NCBI GenBank assembly: GCA_015259105.1
Contig: JABZGZ010000076.1
Span: 1-5,208, forward strand
DNA: 5,208 nt
Reading direction: 5' to 3'
Source of the DNA: Atopobium sp.
GTDB lineage: Bacteria > Actinomycetota > Coriobacteriia > Coriobacteriales > Atopobiaceae
Below are positions 4,713-5,208 of this stretch, one piece after another. The position numbers and the translations under genes were made by a program. Positions within the stretch are counted from its first letter, which is position 1, and each line of letters begins with the position of its first letter. The notes beneath the pieces were generated by a model. It made no database searches and was not told the DNA's origin. It saw only the letters and a program-made list of their open reading frames with translations.

Positions 4713-4729
4713 TGAGAAAAGGAGCAACT

Positions 4730-5208
4730 ATGACTACTTCATCTGAGACCCTTGGTCGTCGTATTGCACGTCTTCGTTTAGCTAGAACTGCAACGCAGGA
4801 GCGTCTGGCAAAGGAGCTGAACGTGAGCCCGCAGGCGGTGAGCAAATGGGAGAACGACATTAACTATCCAGACATCTCGCTGTTGCCAGATCTTGCACGC
4901 TTCCTTGGCGTGTCCGTTGACGAGCTTTTGAGCGGTGCAAGTGCTTCCACTCAGGAGAGTACTGCTGCCCAAAAGAGCGCTACTGAGGTTGTTTCCGTTG
5001 ATTCTGACAAGTCCGCAGAGATTGTGGAAGAGCCCGCAGAGCAGGAAAACGAGGGTATTGCTTCTCAGTCTTCAGGTTTCAGCTTTGGTAAGCTTTTTGG
5101 AAAGAGCATGGTCAAAGTCGAGAAAAACGATGGCGATGACGATGATGATGACAACAAAGAAAAAAAGGGTGTTCGCATAGGCAACGGATCTGCAAAGCAC
5201 GGGTTGCA
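4730..5208 (+). CDS. XRE/Cro-C1 family transcriptional regulator, 3' end outside window
   Basis: The frame is open from ATG 4730 to the window end, giving 159 visible residues and no stop. AAAAGGAG at 4717-4724 lies 5 bases before the ATG. Residues 8-67 are a classic HTH: LGRRIARLR, then TQERLAKELNVSPQAVSKWE with the recognition helix near 33-43, then the usual YPDISLLPDLARFLGVSVDELL. Residues 68-147 are a low-complexity Ser/Glu/Ala linker with no aromatic residues before FSFGKLFG at 117-124. A run of six Asp (136-141) and a Lys-rich patch follow. VRIGNGSAKHGL at the edge may open a C-terminal sensory or structural domain, which cannot be identified here. It probably regulates itself and perhaps the divergent gene, given the dyads between them. 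DNA binding is well supported by the motif; the ligand and regulon are unknown. Confidence 0.92.
   Translation, partial: MTTSSETLGRRIARLRLARTATQERLAKELNVSPQAVSKWENDINYPDISLLPDLARFLGVSVDELLSGASASTQESTAAQKSATEVVSVDSDKSAEIVEEPAEQENEGIASQSSGFSFGKLFGKSMVKVEKNDGDDDDDDNKEKKGVRIGNGSAKHGL
5135..5166 (+). repeat. GAT/GAC codon repeat followed by an A7 run inside the XRE gene
   Basis: Six consecutive GAT or GAC codons (5135-5152) encode Asp136-141, and seven consecutive A bases follow at 5160-5166. Both are prone to length change by slippage. The A run forms A-AAA-AAG in the reading frame (5161-5167), the heptamer seen at known -1 frameshift sites. Confidence 0.6.

Noticed and set aside
4935..5180. Plus-strand frame inside the XRE regulator gene
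   Set aside because: It is a +1 shadow of the regulator's low-complexity linker, rich in Leu, Arg and Lys, with no gene start signals.

Overview
This 5.2 kb bacterial window has two blocks of plus-strand genes, a gene-free stretch of about 0.55 kb, and a divergent gene pair. The mid-range base composition, Gram-positive-style lipoprotein signals, strong AGGAG-type ribosome binding sites and a TTG start suggest a Gram-positive bacterium. A Coriobacteriia/Atopobiaceae (Atopobium/Lancefieldella-like) actinobacterium is my best guess from general resemblance; nothing in the window proves it.

Positions 1-2552 hold a tandem array of at least three paralogous surface lipoproteins. The first is cut by the window edge and only its C-terminal domain is present. 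The second and third are complete, 315 and 316 residues, with the lipobox cysteine at residue 25 in both. Their N-terminal halves (tether plus a GxW lipocalin-like domain) are close to identical, while their C-terminal Ig-like halves have diverged to roughly half identity. A perfect 10-bp-stem intrinsic terminator closes the array at 2516-2552.

Positions 2595-3608 hold a two-gene unit. It contains a nicotinamidase (pncA, NAD salvage) with all expected catalytic and metal-binding residues, followed by a small two-helix membrane protein of unknown function whose ATG overlaps the pncA stop by one base. A second strong terminator ends it at 3578-3608.

Positions 3609-4090 carry no gene but are rich in structure. 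There are two tandem bulged hairpins, a direct repeat of about 20 bp, three copies of a 24-bp motif (two direct, one inverted) that bracket a 131-bp interval, and, starting one base after the last copy, a 46-bp palindrome whose arms resemble IS3-family (IS150-type) insertion-sequence ends. I read this as an insertion and recombination scar with possible regulatory sites; the 24-bp motif is the least explained signal here.

Positions 4091-5208 hold a divergent pair. On the minus strand is a 129-residue soluble protein with a beta-rich, possibly PH-like N-terminal half. On the plus strand is an XRE/Cro-C1 regulator that runs off the window, with an N-terminal HTH and an acidic linker. The 249 bp between them has four copies of ACTCAAC or its complement, plus a hairpin just upstream of the regulator's ribosome binding site, which suggests autoregulation. 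No complete new defence or mobile system is visible.
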